DNA of 64,000 nucleotides from Planctomycetaceae bacterium (lineage in GTDB: Bacteria > Planctomycetota > Planctomycetia > Planctomycetales > Planctomycetaceae): the NCBI GenBank assembly GCA_002726205.1, contig PBSL01000066.1:1-64000 (forward strand), given 5' to 3'. Shown here one piece after another: positions 37,822 through 49,610 of the stretch. A model generated the notes under the pieces. It saw only the letters and a program-made list of their open reading frames with translations, had not been told where the DNA came from and ran no database searches. The position numbers and the translations under genes were made by a program. Every line of letters starts with the position of its first letter. Within the stretch, counting starts at the first letter, position 1.

Positions 37822-40197
37822 ATGCGCGTGCGTCTGCTTGCCTTGGCGATGGTGTGGCTGACCGGCTTCCCGCTGGCGGCCCAGGTCCCTCGTCTTGGAT
37901 ACGTCTACCCCCCCGGGGCCCGTGCCGGTGAAACGGTCGAGGTGACGCTTGGTGGTTACGACCTGACCGCCGATGTTGATTATTTCCTGCACGACGCTCG
38001 TGCGAAGATGAAGGTCAGCGGGTCATTGACCGAGATGCTGGTACCCGGACCGCCTTACTGGTTCGGTGGCAAGAGCCGGTCGTCGGCGTTGCCGTTGCCC
38101 CGGGAAATCACGGCGACGATCTCACTACCGGCCGACTTGCCACGCGGTCCGATTCACTGGCAGGTGGCCAACGTGATGGGCAGTTCGGGAATGGCCGTGT
38201 TTTACGTGGGTGATGGGCACGAGGTACTGGAATCGCGCCGCCGTGACGAACCCCAGCAACTCGCCTCGCTGCCGGTCACCGTCAACGGCCGGCTCGAGCG
38301 GATCACCGAGGTCGATCGGTACAGCTTCAACGCCGGGGCCGACGGCCCCGTCACGATCGACCTGTTTGCCCGGCGGCTGGGAGCCGATTTCCACGGGTCA
38401 CTGCAGGTTCGTGATGACCGGGGCCGGTTGTTGGCCGACGTGGCCGATACCCGGGGCCGGGACTGTGCAACGACGGTTGCGGTCCAAAAGGGCCACCGAT
38501 ACGAGGTCGGTGTCTTCGATCTCGATTTCCGTGGCAACCGCGCCTTCGTCTATCGGCTGGAATTCACGCCCGGTCCCCGCGTCGTTGCCTGTTTGCCCAG
38601 TGGCGGCCAGCCCGGCACCACGGCCGAGGTGACGCTTGTCGGTTTTGGCCTGAAGACGGGTGCCGCAAAGCTGGAGTCCCTTTCCCGCAGGATCACCTTT
38701 CCCGGGATCGTCAACGACCAGCGATGGTTTCTGCATCGAGTCAAGACCGCGCACGGCCAGACCCCGCCGTTTGTCCTGCTGCTGGATGATCTTCCTGAAA
38801 CCGTCGAGCCGAAGAAAGACCAGCCAGGACTGCCGACGACTTCCGCGGTGACCGCGACGCTGGCGACTGCCGGCGAGACCGACGTGTACCTGTTGGACGC
38901 CAAGGCCGGCCGTTCGATCCGGTTGGAAGTTCGGTCAGAGCAAATTGGCACGCGGCTGGATCCGGTACTCCGCGTGCTCGACGACAAACAAAAGCAACTG
39001 GCCATCAATGATGACTTGCCCGGGACTCTTGACTCCGGACTCGACTTCAAACCACCGGCCGACGGTGTTTACCGCGTGCTGGTCAGCAATGGCAGCGGCC
39101 ACGACGGGACAGCGGATGCGGTGTACCGGTTGACGGCCCGGATTCCAGACCCGGGATTTTCCTTGACGGTTCCCGTGGGATTTTCGGTTCCGGTTGGTGG
39201 AAAGGCGACGTTGAATGTCACGGCCAAGCGGTCGGGCGGGTTTGCCGACGAGATCGCCCTGGCAATGACGGGTCTTCCCAACGGTGTGACCGTGTCCAAG
39301 CCGGTCAAGATTGCCAAGGGCAAGGCGGCGGCCAAGATCGAACTGGCCGTGGCCAAGACCTCCGGGACCGCCGCCGTGTTTGTCGGGGTGACCGGGACTG
39401 CCGCGATCAACGGTCAACCGGTGACAGTGACGGCGCGAAGCGTGCGGGGCGGTGATCTTGCACCACGCGATGCGGCTGCTCATCTCGGTCGACGATTGTT
39501 GTTGTCCCGCACGTTGACCCCGCCGATCAAACTCGAACTGATCGACCGCAACCGCCAACGCGCGGTGCACCGTGGAACGACCTACCCGGCCGAGTTCCTG
39601 GTGAAGCGGGACCAGGGGTACACGGGCGTCGTGCGGCTGCGGATGGCGGCCAAGCAGGGACGGCATCGTCAGGGAATCAACGCCCCGATTTTTCCCGTAC
39701 CGCCCCGGACCGAGCTTGTCCACTATCCGTGTTTCATGCCGGAATGGCTCGAGACCGATCGAACGACACGAATGGTGATTCACGCGGTTGCCGAGATCAA
39801 GGATGCAACAGGCCGGGTGCGACACACCGTCAAGGCGGCCAATGCCAGCGTGACGATGATCCTCGAAGGGGCCCTGATGAAACTCTCGCATCAGGCCGGA
39901 GAGCTGACCGTCAAATCCGGTTCGCGTTTCCAGGTTCCCGTGCGGGTTGTCCGGTCGGCAAAGTTCCGCGAGGACGCGGTGATCCGTCTCGAGGTCCCCG
40001 AGGAGTTGAAAGGTCTCTTGCAGGCCGAGCCGGTGAAGCTGGCGGCCGGCAAGTCCGAGGCCGTGCTGGAGATTACGACATTGCCCGACGCCCGACTTGC
40101 CGGTGATTGGGACCTGAAAATCACGGCGACGGCGATGCAGGACGGCCGCTGGCCGGCGGTTTCGCAGACACGGGTTGCCGTTCGACTCGTCAGATAG
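37822..40197 (+). CDS. Exported multi-domain protein with PPC domains
   Basis: Secreted protein (791 aa) with signal peptide (LLALAMVWLTGFPLAA). The N-terminal PPGARAGETVEVTLGGYDL resembles an IPT/TIG-type repeat, repeated near residue 255 (SGGQPGTTAEVTLVGFGL). Two pre-peptidase C-terminal (PPC)-type beta-sandwiches are likely: ITEVDRYSFNAGADGPVTID and ETDVYLLDAKAGRSIRLEV. The remainder is beta-rich Ig-like sequence; no protease triad is visible. A strong AAAAGGGGGAG site precedes the start. Probably a surface or periplasmic binding or adhesion component of the DUF1501 module; this is inference. Confidence 0.82.
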   Translation: MRVRLLALAMVWLTGFPLAAQVPRLGYVYPPGARAGETVEVTLGGYDLTADVDYFLHDARAKMKVSGSLTEMLVPGPPYWFGGKSRSSALPLPREITATISLPADLPRGPIHWQVANVMGSSGMAVFYVGDGHEVLESRRRDEPQQLASLPVTVNGRLERITEVDRYSFNAGADGPVTIDLFARRLGADFHGSLQVRDDRGRLLADVADTRGRDCATTVAVQKGHRYEVGVFDLDFRGNRAFVYRLEFTPGPRVVACLPSGGQPGTTAEVTLVGFGLKTGAAKLESLSRRITFPGIVNDQRWFLHRVKTAHGQTPPFVLLLDDLPETVEPKKDQPGLPTTSAVTATLATAGETDVYLLDAKAGRSIRLEVRSEQIGTRLDPVLRVLDDKQKQLAINDDLPGTLDSGLDFKPPADGVYRVLVSNGSGHDGTADAVYRLTARIPDPGFSLTVPVGFSVPVGGKATLNVTAKRSGGFADEIALAMTGLPNGVTVSKPVKIAKGKAAAKIELAVAKTSGTAAVFVGVTGTAAINGQPVTVTARSVRGGDLAPRDAAAHLGRRLLLSRTLTPPIKLELIDRNRQRAVHRGTTYPAEFLVKRDQGYTGVVRLRMAAKQGRHRQGINAPIFPVPPRTELVHYPCFMPEWLETDRTTRMVIHAVAEIKDATGRVRHTVKAANASVTMILEGALMKLSHQAGELTVKSGSRFQVPVRVVRSAKFREDAVIRLEVPEELKGLLQAEPVKLAAGKSEAVLEITTLPDARLAGDWDLKITATAMQDGRWPAVSQTRVAVRLVR

Positions 40198-40238
40198 ACA
40201 AACAGCGTGGTGGCCCGACTGGCAGGAGAACAACAACG

Positions 40239-41621
40239 ATGTTTGCGATGAGCCGACGTGAGTTCCTGGCCGCTACGGCCGCGACAGGTCTCTCGCTGCT
40301 GGACCCGGGGCTGCGGCGCCGCGTCGACGCGGCCGGGGTCGAGAAACTCAGGATCACCGGGATCACCTGGAAGCAGGTCCTGGTGCCCTACCAGGAATTT
40401 AACCGGCAGGCCCTGTTTCGCTATCACGGGGTGTCCTTGCAGCTGCGGACGATCTTCCAGGTTCGCACGAACTCGGACCTGGTCGGGCTGGGTGAGTCCT
40501 GGGGCGCCTCTTCGTTTTCCGACCAGGAGGTTGCGGCCTACGTGGGGACGAGCCCGTTTGAATGGTTGGGGGCGAGGAAACACCTGTCGCTGAACATGGC
40601 GATGTACGACCTGATGGGGAAGTCGCTGGCACTTCCCGCCTGGCGATTGCTCGGCCCGCGGGTTCGCACGCGGATCCCGGTGGCGGCCTGGACCGTGTCG
40701 CGGTCACCCGATGCGATGGCCGAGGAAGTTCGCCAGGCGGCGGGAAGAGGATACCGGTGGCTGAAGTACCACATCGACGAGATCCACAATGTCGTCGACC
40801 AGACCCGCGCGATGCAGAAGGTGGCTCCACCTGGGTTCCGCGTCCACTACGACTTCAATGCCAACGGCGAACTGGAGACGATCGCCCCGATTCTCAAGGA
40901 AATGGCGCGTTTCCCGGTGGTGGGCCGGATCGAAGATCCCATCCAGACGTCCGACCGGGACGGGTACCGCAAGCTGATCGCCGAGTCCGACCTCGAGATG
41001 CTTGTGCACCACGGGCCGGTCAATTACCTGGTCGATCGTGCCTGCGACGGCTACATGGCCGGCCACGCCCCGGTCGGTCACGCGATCGTCGTGGCGGGAG
41101 TCTCGGAACAGTCCGGGTTGCCGTTCATGCTTCAGCAAGCCGGTGGCCAGATCAACCAGGCGTTTCTCGCTCACGAGGTGGCCGTCTTCCGGGGAGCGAC
41201 GATCGACCACGTCAACCTGGCCCATCTCTGGGTCGATGACGTGACGACCACCCGCGCGAAGGTTCGCAACGGGACGATTCCGGTTCCGAAAGGACCCGGG
41301 CTGGGACTGGTGTTGGATCCCGGGAAACTCGAAAAGTACGCCCGGGCGCCCCGGCCGAAATATCGCCCTTTTCTCGTGAGGATTCGTTACCGGGGAGGAC
41401 CGACGATCATCGTTCGTCACGATCCGCACAAGCCCGGAAAGGTCGATGCCATGAGGTTTCTGGATCGGATGCTCAAGGGCCAGGTGCCCGGCGACCGGAT
41501 TCCCGGTCCGACTCCCGGCTACAACAATGCTGTCCAGAGCGACTTGCTGGATCGGGACAATTTCGGCGAGTTCGACCGGCTCTGGAAGGCGACCGCTCGG
41601 GGGGCGGTGGTCACCCGGTAG
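40239..41621 (+). CDS. Exported enolase-superfamily (mandelate racemase/muconate lactonizing) protein
   Basis: Enolase-superfamily protein (460 aa) with a Tat-type signal SRREFLAATAATGLSLLDPG. Capping domain, then the barrel with WLKYHID in place of KxK, metal ligands Asp in HYDFNANGE and Glu in GRIEDPI, while the third ligand position reads LVHHGPVN instead of an acidic GDE/DES. So base and metal chemistry may differ from characterised racemases and dehydratases. AGGAG lies ten bases before the ATG; a longer upstream frame has no ribosome site and would overlap the PPC gene. Confidence 0.82.
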   Translation: MFAMSRREFLAATAATGLSLLDPGLRRRVDAAGVEKLRITGITWKQVLVPYQEFNRQALFRYHGVSLQLRTIFQVRTNSDLVGLGESWGASSFSDQEVAAYVGTSPFEWLGARKHLSLNMAMYDLMGKSLALPAWRLLGPRVRTRIPVAAWTVSRSPDAMAEEVRQAAGRGYRWLKYHIDEIHNVVDQTRAMQKVAPPGFRVHYDFNANGELETIAPILKEMARFPVVGRIEDPIQTSDRDGYRKLIAESDLEMLVHHGPVNYLVDRACDGYMAGHAPVGHAIVVAGVSEQSGLPFMLQQAGGQINQAFLAHEVAVFRGATIDHVNLAHLWVDDVTTTRAKVRNGTIPVPKGPGLGLVLDPGKLEKYARAPRPKYRPFLVRIRYRGGPTIIVRHDPHKPGKVDAMRFLDRMLKGQVPGDRIPGPTPGYNNAVQSDLLDRDNFGEFDRLWKATARGAVVTR

Positions 41622-41647
41622 CGGGCGTGGCCGGTTCTTTGCCGGAT

Positions 41648-42193
41648 TCAGCGATACCGTTGGACAAGACGGTTCCAGCCGCGGGCAACCTCGCCTCGCC
41701 AGCGGACCAGGCGGTCGGCCTGCGAATCCTGCAGCAAGGCAAAGGCAAACAGTACCAGGCAGGCCGCGGTGACCAGCAGCCCAAGCCGGAGCGCCGAGTT
41801 CTGGGCCAGCGTGTTGACCAGCGGTCGTGACCACTGTGCCCACGGTGCGACAGCCGGGTCGGACGGTTTGGTCAACCGCGGGACCAGCTGCAACGACCTG
41901 TCGACCGCCAGGCGGCTCTCGCCCGGACGAGCCGTCTGCTGGTCCAGGCGGGCCAGTTCGGTTGCAAATCCGGGATTGATTTCCAACGCCTGACGAACTC
42001 TCTCGAGATAGACGATCCGGTCTTCCAACGCCGCCAGCTCGACCCGGTTGTCGAAATGCTGCAGGCCGAGATGTTGGAGCGTGCGGAATCCGGGAGCAAG
42101 CGAGACAGCCGCGTACAGGCTCGCGGCGACGGTCAACGTCAGCCAGAAGGCCAGGCTGATTCGCCAGGTCGGCTGTTTGCTTGAGGTGATCAC
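41648..42193 (-). CDS. DivIC/FtsB-like (septum formation initiator) protein with extra C-terminal TM
   Basis: Bitopic or polytopic membrane protein (181 aa). Residues 11-33 form a membrane segment, about 48-70 a short coiled coil (AALEDRIVYLERVRQALE), then EINPGFATELARLDQQTARP, which resembles the end of DivIC/FtsB domains (NPxYxExxAR...xxPGE). Unlike FtsB it continues to a second membrane segment at about 135-155 and a basic tail. It directly follows eno on the same strand, the position of ftsB in many bacteria. GTG start after AAGGA. The family assignment is moderate; function in division is inference. Confidence 0.62.
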   Translation of the reverse strand: MITSSKQPTWRISLAFWLTLTVAASLYAAVSLAPGFRTLQHLGLQHFDNRVELAALEDRIVYLERVRQALEINPGFATELARLDQQTARPGESRLAVDRSLQLVPRLTKPSDPAVAPWAQWSRPLVNTLAQNSALRLGLLVTAACLVLFAFALLQDSQADRLVRWRGEVARGWNRLVQRYR

Positions 42194-42233
42194 CTGGATA
42201 ATTCCTTTTCGCGATTTGCGGTCGATCCGTGTG

Positions 42234-43553
<1,320 letters not shown>

Positions 43554-43566
43554 TCAGGTTTTAGCA

Positions 43567-43626
43567 GGTGGTTTGCACGGCATCCACGACACGCCGACAA
43601 ACCACCGTGTCGTGGCTATCGGCGTG
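43567..43626. promoter_or_regulatory. Interlocking inverted repeats between eno and psd
   Basis: Three perfect complementary pairs overlap each other: GGTGGTTTG (43567-43575) with CAAACCACC (43598-43606); CCACGACACG (43584-43593) with CGTGTCGTGG (43606-43615); CACGCCGA (43590-43597) with TCGGCGTG (43619-43626). The first two interlock in H-type pseudoknot order, and the second and third exclude each other. The site is 62-121 bases before the eno ATG and about 170 before psd, so it could act as an RNA leader for eno or as DNA sites in the divergent promoter region. The rest of the 290-base gap shows nothing clear. Confidence 0.5.
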
Positions 43627-43795
43627 GAGCAGCGTCGCTCAGCAGTCGAAACACCGGCGCCGATACGACCGGTGCCGTCGGGTGATTCGTCAGGAGCGGA
43701 CACGTCGCCGCGGGGTACAGCAGCCAGTACAATAACAGCCGTGACTCGGCCTGGTCTCACCGGGCTCTCCAACGACCAGGACGAAAGATCTTTCC

Positions 43796-44851
43796 GTGTC
43801 TGATCCTGTTGAAACTTCCAGTCCGGTTTCCCCGCCGTCGCCGCTGGCGACCGAGACTGCGGCCGGTCGACGTCCACTGGAACCGATGGATCCACAGTTG
43901 ACCTCGATCCAGCCTGGGGGCGGCGTGGTGATCCGGCTCGAACTGGCCTGGGGGGGCCTGAGGCGATTGTGGCTGAAGACGTTTCGCCGGGGTTACGTGC
44001 GGCGGATGGCGGCACTGCGTCGAGGCGAGGCCAACGGGTGTCCTCACGAGGTCCTGGATCCTCGCGACCTGAAGTTCTACCGCAACCAGCCGGGGTACTG
44101 GTGGGAGCCCGAGGACGACCCGTTCACGGGCCGGGATCGGCTGCCGTTTGTCCGGGCGGGGCTGGCCGAGCTGATCGTTTTTTCGTCTCTGACCTGGGGA
44201 CCCGCCCTCGTCCTGGCCTGGTGGCTACTGTCGAGCTCAGCGGCCGGGCCGCTTGCCTGGCTCGGCTGGACGGGCCTGGTCACGCTGGCGGTGTTCGGAG
44301 CGATCATCGCCTGGTTCTTCCGCAACCCGCGGCGGATACCACCCGACGACCCCTTCGCGGTCCTCTCGCCGGCCGATGGCACGGTGGTCGAAGTGACCGA
44401 GTTGGATCACGACGAGGCGATCGGAGGGCCGGCCGTGCAGATCGGGATCTTCCTGTCGTTGTTCAATGTGCACATCAATCGCAGTCCTCGACCCGCGCGG
44501 GTGATCGGCCTGTCCTACCGTCGCGGCAAGTTCCTCAATGCGATGCGACCAGAGTCCTCGCGGGAAAACGAGCAACTGGCGGTGCGGCTCGAAGAAACCC
44601 AGTCGCCGTTTCGGCCGCTGGTGGTTCGCCAGATCACCGGCGCGGTGGCGCGACGAATCGTCTGCTGGTTGAAACCCGGTGACCTGTTGTCGACAGGCGA
44701 GGCATTTGGAATGATCAAGCTCGGGTCGCGAACCGAGATCGTGCTGCCGCGTGAACCGGGACTGGAACTGCTCGTCAGCAGGGGCCGGAAGGTCCGGGCC
44801 GGGACGAGTGTGCTGGCGAGGTTTGCCGAACCGGGGGAGGAGATCAATTGA
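43796..44851 (+). CDS. psd: Phosphatidylserine decarboxylase
   Basis: Pyruvoyl enzyme converting phosphatidylserine to phosphatidylethanolamine at the membrane (351 aa). The self-cleavage site is LGSR in FGMIKLGSRTEIVLP, as in the shorter archaeal-type/Psd-A group. The core begins around residue 165 with FRNPRRIPPDDPFAVLSPADG and has FLSLFNVHINRSP. Two hydrophobic segments lie around residues 125-180. An extra N-terminal region (residues 1-120, Pro/Arg-rich) precedes them. Starts with GTG. Coupled to pssA, whose TTG overlaps its stop. Confidence 0.9.
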   Translation: MSDPVETSSPVSPPSPLATETAAGRRPLEPMDPQLTSIQPGGGVVIRLELAWGGLRRLWLKTFRRGYVRRMAALRRGEANGCPHEVLDPRDLKFYRNQPGYWWEPEDDPFTGRDRLPFVRAGLAELIVFSSLTWGPALVLAWWLLSSSAAGPLAWLGWTGLVTLAVFGAIIAWFFRNPRRIPPDDPFAVLSPADGTVVEVTELDHDEAIGGPAVQIGIFLSLFNVHINRSPRPARVIGLSYRRGKFLNAMRPESSRENEQLAVRLEETQSPFRPLVVRQITGAVARRIVCWLKPGDLLSTGEAFGMIKLGSRTEIVLPREPGLELLVSRGRKVRAGTSVLARFAEPGEEIN

Positions 44852-45687
44852 ACCGTCGCCGGAAGATGTTTGCCGTGCTGCCGACGTTGTTGACCCTGGG
44901 CAACCTGGTCTGCGGTTTCGGCTGCATCACCTTCGCCGCGAAGCTTGGTCCCGACCTGACTGATCCGAAGCAGGCGATGCTGATCGCCGCTTCACTGATC
45001 TACCTGGCGATGGTGTTTGATGCCTTCGACGGCAGTGTCGCCCGCCTGACCAGCCAGACCAGCGAATTCGGCGCCATTCTCGACAGCCTCTGCGACATGA
45101 TCAGCTTCGGCGTGGCGCCGGCATTCCTGATGCTGCAGTTCACCCGGCTCTTCGACACTCCTCACGATCTCTGGAAGGAACCCGGCAGCCAGACCCAGCG
45201 GTTGTTGTGGGTGATCGCGGCGTTGTTTGCCGTGTGCGCGGCCCTGCGACTGGCACGGTTCAATTCCGAGACTGACGAGGAAGACACCCATTCGGAGTTC
45301 AGTGGCCTGCCTTCCCCGGCGGCCGCCAGCGTGCTGGCGAGTTTCCCGATCGCCTATATTCTGCTGTCCCGACCACAGGATCAGACCTCCCGGGAGATCT
45401 TCGATGTGCTCGGTCCGATGCTTCAACTGTTTCTGCCGCTGGTCACGCTTGCTCTGGCCGGCCTGATGGTCAGCCGGATCCCCTACCCGCACGCGGTCAA
45501 TCACCTGTTGCGGGGACGGCGGGGGCGGTCTCACTTGATCCAGCTGGTCTTTGCCGCGGCGGCGATCTACCTGTTGCACGAGGTCGCGATTCCGGTGATC
45601 CTGTGTTCCTACGCGTTCTGGGCACCGGCGAAGTTGGGATGGCAGAAACTGTACCGTTGGCGGCTTCACAAACCCGAAGAAATCTGA
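44848..45687 (+). CDS. pssA: CDP-diacylglycerol-serine O-phosphatidyltransferase
   Basis: Membrane enzyme making phosphatidylserine from CDP-diacylglycerol and serine (279 aa). The CDP-alcohol phosphotransferase signature is seen as DAFDGSVARLT...FGAILDSLCDMISFG, giving DGxxAR-x8-GxxxD-xxxD. Several hydrophobic segments follow. It starts with TTG (ATTGA overlap with psd) after the strong GGGGGAGGAG site. With psd it forms a two-step phosphatidylethanolamine pathway, translated together. Confidence 0.94.
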   Translation: MNRRRKMFAVLPTLLTLGNLVCGFGCITFAAKLGPDLTDPKQAMLIAASLIYLAMVFDAFDGSVARLTSQTSEFGAILDSLCDMISFGVAPAFLMLQFTRLFDTPHDLWKEPGSQTQRLLWVIAALFAVCAALRLARFNSETDEEDTHSEFSGLPSPAAASVLASFPIAYILLSRPQDQTSREIFDVLGPMLQLFLPLVTLALAGLMVSRIPYPHAVNHLLRGRRGRSHLIQLVFAAAAIYLLHEVAIPVILCSYAFWAPAKLGWQKLYRWRLHKPEEI

Positions 45688-45797
45688 CAGACTCTCTCAA
45701 TGGCGGGCTGCCATCCCGGGTTGGTCGCACCGGGTCCCTGACTGCGGCCGGGATGCCGTGGCAAACGATGTCACGGCACCAGCCCCTGAATCGCTTC

Positions 45798-46442
45798 ATG
45801 TTTACAGGCCTGGTTGAAGCCCTCGGGACCGTGACCGAACTGGTCGACGATCCGCCCGCGTGTCGACTCGAGGTAGCCGTCGCGCCCGACTGGGCGGTCG
45901 AGGCATCGGTCGGTGATAGCGTGGCCCTGAACGGTTGCTGCCTGACGGTGGTGGCGATTGCAGAAAACTCGCTGGCTTTCGAAGCCGGACCCGAAACACT
46001 TGCCCGGACCAATCTCGGTCAACTCGCGTCGGGCGATCCGATCAATCTCGAACGGCCGCTTGCCGCCAACGGTCGGCTCGGAGGCCACTTCGTGCAAGGC
46101 CACGTCGACGGGGTGGCGACGGTGACCGCAGTGGATCGCGAGGGCGACTGGGTCACGATGTGGTTCGAAGTTCCTGCAGACCTGGCCGCTCAACTGGTTC
46201 CCAAGGGATCGGTGGCCGTCGACGGGGTCAGCCTGACCGTCGTCGAGGTCGACGACAACCGCTTCAGCGTCGCGCTGATCCCGCATACGCTCGACGTGAC
46301 CACGTTGGGGATCCGTCAACCCGGTGGCCGGGTGAACCTCGAGACCGATATTCTTGCCAAGTATGTCCAGAAACTGATTGGTGGAGAATCGTTGGACGGT
46401 GTCGTGATCGGCAACGAGAATTCCGTGGGAACCCGGCCATGA
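45798..46442 (+). CDS. ribE: Riboflavin synthase, alpha chain
   Basis: Dismutates two 6,7-dimethyl-8-ribityllumazine molecules to riboflavin (214 aa). It contains the two tandem lumazine-binding repeats: MFTGLVEALGTVTE with NGCCLTVV, and GHFVQGHVDGVATV with DGVSLTVVEV. Ends with the usual short helix. No FMN riboswitch is seen upstream. Stop overlaps the ATG of rsmA. Confidence 0.95.
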   Translation: MFTGLVEALGTVTELVDDPPACRLEVAVAPDWAVEASVGDSVALNGCCLTVVAIAENSLAFEAGPETLARTNLGQLASGDPINLERPLAANGRLGGHFVQGHVDGVATVTAVDREGDWVTMWFEVPADLAAQLVPKGSVAVDGVSLTVVEVDDNRFSVALIPHTLDVTTLGIRQPGGRVNLETDILAKYVQKLIGGESLDGVVIGNENSVGTRP

Positions 46443-47356
46443 GGACATCCGATCGGCAGACCCGCAGTTACCTGATGGCCTTGTTCGAGCGTCACGGGTT
46501 CCACCCTCGAACCGCCTTCGGACAGAACTTCCTGATCGATCTGAACCTGATCGACGTTCTTGCCCGCGAGGCGTCGCTTGGTCCCGAGGACCTGGTACTG
46601 GAAATCGGAACCGGGACCGGCGGCTTGACGGCCCGGTTGGCCCGCGAGGCCGGGGCGGTCATCACTGTCGAGGTGGACCGCAACATGGTGGGGCTGGCTC
46701 GCGAACTGATCGACGAGCTGCCCAACGTGACGCTACTGCACCGTGATGCGCTGAAGAACAAGAACCACTTTGCTCCCGAGTTGCTCGAGTTGATTGACGA
46801 ACGGCTTGGGGAAGCCGGCGACCGGCGATTGAAGCTGATCGCCAATCTCCCTTACAGCATCGCAACACCGATCGTCTCGAACCTCGTCGCCAGTGAACTC
46901 GACTGGGAGCGGATGGTGGTGACGATCCAATGGGAACTCGGACAGCGGATGACCGCCGGACCCGGGACCAGCGACTACGGAGCTCTCTCGGCGTGGTTGC
47001 AGTCCCAGTGCCGCGTCAAGATGCTCCGGAGGCTGCCCCCGACGGTGTTCTGGCCCCGTCCGAAGGTCCAAAGCGCCATCATGAAGTTGAGGCCGGCTCC
47101 GGAACGGCGTGCACGGATTGCCGATCGAGCCTTCCTCCAGGATTTTCTGCGACGTGGTTTCCAACAGCGTCGCAAGCACTTCCGGGGTGTCCTGGCGGGC
47201 ATGTATCGAAAGCAGTTGGGCAAGACCGATATCGATGAAATTCTGGCCGAGTTGGAGTTGCCTGCCGGCATCCGGGCCGAACAGATCGACGTGGATGGTC
47301 TGGTTGGACTCGCTAATCGGCTGTACCAGAGAGTGGAACAGGACCAGGGAGCTTGA
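46439..47356 (+). CDS. rsmA: 16S rRNA (adenine(1518)-N(6)/adenine(1519)-N(6))-dimethyltransferase
   Basis: KsgA/RsmA dimethylates two adjacent adenines near the 3' end of 16S rRNA (305 aa). Motifs: FGQNFLID near the start, [16 protein letters not shown] for SAM, and the catalytic [10 protein letters not shown]. The C-terminal helical domain begins [14 protein letters not shown]. Starts four bases inside ribE (ATGA overlap). Length is somewhat longer than the usual 260-290 aa owing to inserts around residues 110-125. Confidence 0.95.
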   Translation: MRTSDRQTRSYLMALFERHGFHPRTAFGQNFLIDLNLIDVLAREASLGPEDLVLEIGTGTGGLTARLAREAGAVITVEVDRNMVGLARELIDELPNVTLLHRDALKNKNHFAPELLELIDERLGEAGDRRLKLIANLPYSIATPIVSNLVASELDWERMVVTIQWELGQRMTAGPGTSDYGALSAWLQSQCRVKMLRRLPPTVFWPRPKVQSAIMKLRPAPERRARIADRAFLQDFLRRGFQQRRKHFRGVLAGMYRKQLGKTDIDEILAELELPAGIRAEQIDVDGLVGLANRLYQRVEQDQGA

Positions 47357-47360
47357 TGCC

Positions 47361-48854
<1,494 letters not shown>

Positions 48855-49610
48855 CCTGGTGCTACGATGCCTGTCATCTGGCCTTGGGTTGCTTGTCTGT
48901 TTCGCGTTCCTGCCGGTTGACGCCGGACAGGCCGCGGACCAGCCGGCCGGTGCCACGGCTGATCGGTCCGGAACCGGGTTCCTGAAACCACGACTGGCCA
49001 AACGAAAAAAGACACGGGCCGTTTCGCGGCTGGCACCGGTGATTTCCGGTTCGGCGATCGTCGTCCCGCGATTATCGCTGCCAGCCCGGCCGCAGGCAGT
49101 TTCTGCGACGGTTGGCCTGCTCCAGCAACCCGTCACGCCGCCTCCAACACGCGATCCCGGCAAGTTGCGGAAGATCACGACGATCAGTCCGTTTCACGAT
49201 TATTCACCACTGGGCCAGGCACGTGTCTCCCGGACACCGCAGGAAGCGGGACTGGGCGATGCGAAATTTCCCGGGCGGGCCTTTCAGTCCCGGATCTACC
49301 ACTGGAAACCCAGCGACCTCTACCATTTCCCGTTGTACTTCGAGGATCCCACGCTCGAGCGATACGGGCACACGCATCACCGGCTGCTGCAGCCGTTCGT
49401 GTCGGCCACGCGTTTCGGCACGCAGTTGATCGGCTTGCCATACCAGATGACAATCGATCCAATCCGTAAGAAGACCTACACCCTGGGCTGGTATCGTCCC
49501 GGAGAACCTGCGCCGATGCAGTACTATCAGGTGCCCTGGAACACTGCGGCGGCTATGGCGCAGGGGGGTGTGATGACCGGCCTGTTTTTCCTCATTCCCT
49601 GATCACCAGT

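Noticed and set aside
41622-41647. Possible short terminator between the convergent enolase-superfamily and DivIC-like genes
   Set aside because: Only a 4 bp CCGG pair around a seven-base loop is present, too weak to support.
45688-45797. FMN riboswitch before ribE
   Set aside because: None of the conserved RFN-element blocks is visible in the 110-base gap.
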